Below are positions 60,609-64,000 of a stretch of 64,000 nt of DNA, in pieces. The DNA is from Amycolatopsis tucumanensis (GTDB lineage Bacteria > Actinomycetota > Actinomycetes > Mycobacteriales > Pseudonocardiaceae). The translations under genes and the position numbers were made by a program. Every line of letters begins with the position of its first letter. The first letter of the stretch is position 1. The DNA lies in assembly GCF_021654135.1 (NCBI RefSeq), contig NZ_JAKGSD010000035.1, positions 21,514 to 85,513 on the forward strand. Direction: 5' to 3'. Under the pieces are notes generated by a model that saw only the letters and a list, made by a program, of their open reading frames with translations, did no database searches and was not told where the DNA came from.

Positions 60609-61586
60609 GTGACCCGGCCGATCGCCCGCGTGCTGGCCCTGCTGGAGATCCTCCAGAGCGGCGGGACCCGGACCGTGGCCGAGCTCGCCGGGCGGCTCGA
60701 CGTCGACGAGCGCACCGTCCGCCGCTACGTCGATCACCTCCGCGACCTCGACGTCCCGGTCCGCACGGTGCGCGGACGGCACGGCGGGTACCGGCTGTCG
60801 CCCGGCTACCGGATGCCCCCGCTGATGCTCACCGACGAGGAGGCGCTCGCCGTTCTGCTCGGTCTGGTCGCGGGGCGGCGGGCCGGCCTGATCACCACGT
60901 CGGTCGCGGCCGCCGAGAGCGCGGTCGCGAAGATCCGGCGGGTGCTGCCCGACGCCGTCGGGCGGCGGCTCGACGCGCTGCTGGAGATCGCCGGCTTCAC
61001 CGCGCCGCCACGGCCGGCGCTCACGGCGGAGGCCGGGGTGCTGCTCACCGTGGCGGAGGCAGCGCGGGATCGCCGGCCGGTCGAAATCGCTTACACCGCG
61101 GGCCATGGCGGCGCCAGCGAACGCGTCGTCCACCCGTACGGGGTGGTGGCGCACTCCGGGCGGTGGTACCTGAGCGGCTTCGACTCGGCCAGCGGCCAGG
61201 TGCGCACGTTCCGGGTCGACCGGATCAGGACCGTGGAAATCGCCGCGGGAACGTTCGACGTGCCGGCGGGGTTCGATCCCGCCGAGCGGGTGCTCAGCGC
61301 CCTCGCCGAGACGCCGTACGAGCACGAGGTGTCCGTGCGGATCCGGTCGACGCCCGAGCGGATCCGCTCCGTCTTCCCGCCATCCGTCGCGTCGCTGGAG
61401 ACGATCACCGGCGGCGATCCCTGGGTGCGGGCGCGGATCCGGGCGCAGCGGCTCGACTGGATACCGCCCCTGCTCGCGGCGCTCGATCAGCCGTTCGTCA
61501 TCGAGCAGCCCAGCGCACTCCGCGACCTGGTCCGGGCACTGGCGGATCGGCTGGCCCGCCACGCCGGCGCGCGAGCGGACGACTGA
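60609..61586 (+). CDS. WYL domain transcriptional regulator (YafY/DeoR-type HTH)
   Basis: A 325-residue regulator. N-terminal HTH: RVLALLEILQSGGTRTVAELAGRLDVDERTVRRYVDHL. The WYL ligand-binding domain spans about 135-225 (AYTAGHGG...VVHPYGVVAHSGRWYLSGFDSASGQVRTFRVDRI), and a WCX-like C-terminal extension follows. WYL domains sense nucleotides or nucleic acids. Divergent from the glyoxalase gene. The stop touches the stop of the convergent pRiA4b-like gene. Confidence 0.9.
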   Translation: MTRPIARVLALLEILQSGGTRTVAELAGRLDVDERTVRRYVDHLRDLDVPVRTVRGRHGGYRLSPGYRMPPLMLTDEEALAVLLGLVAGRRAGLITTSVAAAESAVAKIRRVLPDAVGRRLDALLEIAGFTAPPRPALTAEAGVLLTVAEAARDRRPVEIAYTAGHGGASERVVHPYGVVAHSGRWYLSGFDSASGQVRTFRVDRIRTVEIAAGTFDVPAGFDPAERVLSALAETPYEHEVSVRIRSTPERIRSVFPPSVASLETITGGDPWVRARIRAQRLDWIPPLLAALDQPFVIEQPSALRDLVRALADRLARHAGARADD

Positions 61587-63083
61587 TCACCAGGGGTGCG
61601 CGGGGTGCGGGATGCGCACGGCGGCCAGGCGCTTGTTGCGTGCGGAAGCGCTTTCCCCGACCTTGGACACGCTCGTGCAGCGCGGGTAGGTCAGGCCGGG
61701 GTCCGGGTCGAGGATCTTCTCGCACGTGACGGAGTGCTCCTCCGCGCCGAGGAAGAACCGCAGGCTCGTGCCCGGCCGCACCAGGACGTGGGAGAGCCGC
61801 ACGTCGTGTTCGTCGCGGTCCTCGCCGAGGCCGAAGAACGGGTCGGCGTAGCGGACGCCGTCGGCCTCGAAGTGGTGCTCCGCGCCCTCCGCGTCGAGCG
61901 CCTCGGCGAGCACGCCGAGCGTCACGCTCGCCGGGATCACCAACCGCCACCACTGCGGCGGCTTGCGGCCGGTCACGGTGACCTTCAGCTGGTAGACGGC
62001 CAGCTTCACGGTTTCCGCGAACGCCTGCAGCTCGCGGCGCAACGCCGTGGCCTCGGGCTCCAGCGCGCCGGGCCCGCCGCGGTCGCGCACGTAGTGGTAG
62101 GCCTCCTCGACCCCGCTGCGTTCCCGCGCCGACAACGCGTACTCGGTGACCAGCCGCCGGCGCTCCGATTCGGACAGACCCGGACCGTCGTCCCACATCT
62201 CCAGCATCGCCGCCGCATGCGGGCGCACGTTGCGGTACCCCAGGGCGACGTGCCAGGCCGGCAGCACCTCGTCGCCGAAGCCGGCGACCACCTCGATCGC
62301 CGCGACGCGTTCGACCGGGGACGCGAACTCCGCGGCGTGCAGCAGTTGCGCGGCGCCGTCGACCGGACGCCTGCCCTCGAACCAGCGCAGCGCCTGCCGC
62401 CAGGCCTCGTCGGCGGGCAGCGGCGCGAGACGGCTCAGCAGCTGGGCGGCGCGCAGCCCGGGCGTGACCGGTCGCGGTTCACGAGCGGCCCACTCGTCAA
62501 GCGCCCACTGGCCCAGCGGCGTCACCTTCCGGTCGGCGTCGAGGGCGCCGAACTCGGTCAGCACGTCCAGCGCCGCGTCGAGGGGGAACAGGTCCGTGCC
62601 GCCGAAGCTGGACGCGACCGCGTCCCCGTCCTCGCTGCCCTTGAGCAGCCGGTGGACCGAGAACACCAGGTCGTCGAGCAGCGGGCCGTTGGCCAGCGCG
62701 GTGAGCACCGCCCGGCACATCGCGAACGCCCCGCGACGGCGCGGATCCGCCGACTCGGCGCGCAGGACCGCGTCGAGGCCCTTGAGCCACAGCTGCGCCG
62801 GATCGTCGTGCGGCGGGCGCGCGACCGCCTCCGCGACGCCGACCTCGATCAGCCCCGCGCCTTCCGCGGCCACCCACGGCCGGTGGATCGTGACGACGTC
62901 CGCGGCCGAGCGGACCTTCTCGCCGACCTCGACCCCGAGCACCCCGGCGACCGAGGGGACGTCGGCGGGACGCAGAACTCCTTTGGGGGTAACGGGTCTC
63001 CCGTCGCCGACCCAGCTCGCCAGCGCCCTCGTCCGGGACAGCGCTGGGCACTGACTCGCCAGTGTGGAGATTCCGGTACTCAC
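61587..63083 (-). CDS. Plasmid pRiA4b ORF-3-like protein
   Basis: A 498-residue protein. Residues about 360-470 are the pRiA4b ORF-3 domain: YQLKVTVTGRKPPQWWRLVIPASVTLGVLAEALDAE, then HHFEADGVRYADPFF and LRFFLGAEEHSVTCEKIL. The N-terminal 350 residues are helical and hypothetical, with LDVLTEFGALDADRKVTPLGQWALDEW resembling a winged helix. Function unknown; the family is widespread in actinomycetes and named from a plasmid gene. GTG start 63083. Confidence 0.82.
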   Translation of the reverse strand: MSTGISTLASQCPALSRTRALASWVGDGRPVTPKGVLRPADVPSVAGVLGVEVGEKVRSAADVVTIHRPWVAAEGAGLIEVGVAEAVARPPHDDPAQLWLKGLDAVLRAESADPRRRGAFAMCRAVLTALANGPLLDDLVFSVHRLLKGSEDGDAVASSFGGTDLFPLDAALDVLTEFGALDADRKVTPLGQWALDEWAAREPRPVTPGLRAAQLLSRLAPLPADEAWRQALRWFEGRRPVDGAAQLLHAAEFASPVERVAAIEVVAGFGDEVLPAWHVALGYRNVRPHAAAMLEMWDDGPGLSESERRRLVTEYALSARERSGVEEAYHYVRDRGGPGALEPEATALRRELQAFAETVKLAVYQLKVTVTGRKPPQWWRLVIPASVTLGVLAEALDAEGAEHHFEADGVRYADPFFGLGEDRDEHDVRLSHVLVRPGTSLRFFLGAEEHSVTCEKILDPDPGLTYPRCTSVSKVGESASARNKRLAAVRIPHPAHPW

Positions 63084-63173
63084 CCGCAGGACTTTAGCGA
63101 GGGCGGTCCGTTACCCGGACGGGTGTTTCCGTCCACAGTAGAGTTGTCGATTTGTCGATCATGAGACGCAGGC

Positions 63174-63179
63174 TAAGCT
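63174..63179 (+). promoter_or_regulatory. Leaderless-type -10 element of the RNase Z-like gene
   Basis: TAAGCT ends 7 nt before the GTG at 63187. Confidence 0.5.
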
Positions 63180-63186
63180 CGGCCCG

Positions 63187-63939
63187 GTGAGCGATCTCAG
63201 CCTGACGGTCCTCGGTTCCGCCACGCCCTACGCCGAGCCGGGCAACCCGTGCTCGGGCTACCTGGTGTCCAGCGGCGAGACGCACGTGTGGCTCGATGCG
63301 GGCCCCGGCACGCTCGCCGAGCTGCGCCGCCACACCAGCCTGGACCGGCTCGCCGCCATCTGGATCTCGCACCTGCACGCCGACCACTGCGCCGACCTGC
63401 TCACCGCGTACTACGGCGCCCTGTTCGCGGACGTCGAGCTGCCCGCGCCGATCCCGCTGTTCGGCCCGCCCGGGATCGCCGACCGGCTGGCAGGCTTCCT
63501 GACCAACGGGCCGTCGCGCAGCCCGGTCGAGCGGGCCTTCGCCGTGCACGAGCTGTCCGACGGGCACCGGGCGGAGATCGGGCCGATGACGTTCACCGCC
63601 GCGGCCGTCGAGCACGGCATACCCGCGTTCGGCGTGCGCATCGAGACGGGCGCGGCTTCGCTGGCCTACTCCGGCGACAGCGCGCCCTGCCCCGCGGTGA
63701 CCAGCCTGGCCAAGAACTGCGACGCGCTGCTGTGCGAGGCGGACGGCCCGGAGCCTTCGGAGGCGCACCACACCCCGGAGGACGCCGGCGAGGCCGCGGC
63801 CGGCGCGGGGGTGCGGCGGCTGATCGTCACGCACGTCGGGCCGTTCCTCACACCTGGCGACGCCGTCACCCGCGCGGCGGCGCGCTTCGAAGGGCCGGTC
63901 GCGTACGCGGCTCCCGGCGCCGTCTTCCACCTGCCCTAG
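63187..63939 (+). CDS. RNase Z-like MBL-fold hydrolase
   Basis: A 250-residue metallo-hydrolase: SHLHADHCADL (His62, His64, Asp66, His67), the His in AAAVEHGIPAFGVRI, Asp in YSGDSAP and His in VTHVGPFL. It is closest in shape to stand-alone RNase Z-like or phosphodiesterase MBL proteins (Rv2407-type) but lacks a clear exosite for tRNA. Nuclease, lactonase or phosphodiesterase activity are all possible. After the stop at 63939 the last 61 bp of the window show no recognisable gene. Confidence 0.87.
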   Translation: MSDLSLTVLGSATPYAEPGNPCSGYLVSSGETHVWLDAGPGTLAELRRHTSLDRLAAIWISHLHADHCADLLTAYYGALFADVELPAPIPLFGPPGIADRLAGFLTNGPSRSPVERAFAVHELSDGHRAEIGPMTFTAAAVEHGIPAFGVRIETGAASLAYSGDSAPCPAVTSLAKNCDALLCEADGPEPSEAHHTPEDAGEAAAGAGVRRLIVTHVGPFLTPGDAVTRAAARFEGPVAYAAPGAVFHLP

Positions 63940-64000
63940 ATGTGTTGTTCGGGGACGTTGGTGATGGGCTGACACGCTGAGGATGATCTTGATATGGGTG

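Noticed and set aside
63940..64000. Start of another gene or mobile element at the window edge
   Set aside because: Only 61 bp, with no recognisable coding motif or inverted repeat.

Overview
The window is high-GC bacterial chromosome with tightly packed genes, many GTG starts and many apparently leaderless promoters. Protein content points to an actinomycete of the Pseudonocardiaceae type (Amycolatopsis-like): an E. coli-type ilvD end, the gatCAB operon, an NAD-dependent ligA, etfBA, a GH57 enzyme with a GT4 glucosyltransferase, RamB and a glyoxylate shunt. From memory, the backbone order (DoxX protein, LppZ-like lipoprotein, gatB/A/C, ACT protein, ligA, MetE-like protein, mnmA, cysteine desulfurase, PlsC-like and GNAT acyltransferases, etfA/B, methyltransferase, GH57, GT4, hexapeptide acyltransferase) follows Mycobacterium tuberculosis Rv3005c to Rv3034c. 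That places the window in a conserved actinobacterial core with accessory inserts. The species is an inference.

Layout. 1-5074: ilvD tail, DoxX protein, a decayed serine hydrolase, glyoxalase and 2-hydroxyacid dehydrogenase pair, sugar-dehydrogenase-like lipoprotein, membrane protein. 5077-9249: gatC-gatA-gatB on the minus strand and a divergent ACT protein. 9250-13631: MMPL exporter with MarR regulator, 3-hydroxyisobutyrate dehydrogenase-like gene, and an acetyltransferase flanked by tandem duplications of its own gene ends. 14093-17962: ligA, a hypothetical gene, MetE-like protein. 18144-33487: accessory block with a scramblase-like protein, MBL hydrolase, fatty acid desaturase pseudogene, acyl-CoA synthetase, ArsR/MFS pair, heterodimeric ABC exporter with TetR, and a signalling cluster of a STAS-HATPase fusion, CheR-PAS, CheB and STAS. 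33595-42294: mnmA, cysteine desulfurase, MFS, an ornithine-lipid-type acyltransferase pair, MscS channel, etfBA. 42508-49349: DegV, small proteins, then methyltransferase, GH57 and GT4, the set tied to methylglucose polysaccharide or glucan synthesis in mycobacteria. 49402-52932: GNAT, TetR with a DUF1348 protein, trypsin. 53160-57774: aceB, aceA and divergent ramB. 57784-63939: FMN reductase, hexapeptide acyltransferase, nucleoside hydrolase, glyoxalase with WYL regulator, pRiA4b ORF-3-like protein, RNase Z-like MBL hydrolase.

The genes fall into several working units: tRNA charging and thiolation (gatCAB, mnmA with the desulfurase), fatty acid and acetate use (acyl-CoA synthetase, etfBA, aceA/aceB/ramB), membrane lipid and polysaccharide synthesis, and four drug- or metabolite-exporter loci each with a divergent or adjacent regulator.

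The most unusual material is non-coding. There are two copies of a ~190-bp nested palindromic element 33 kb apart. Tandem arrays abut gene ends at 12837-13142, 13629-14100, 47201-48000 and 51420-52140. Two pseudogenes have had exactly their catalytic motifs deleted. I saw no rRNA, tRNA, CRISPR array, phage or insertion sequence.
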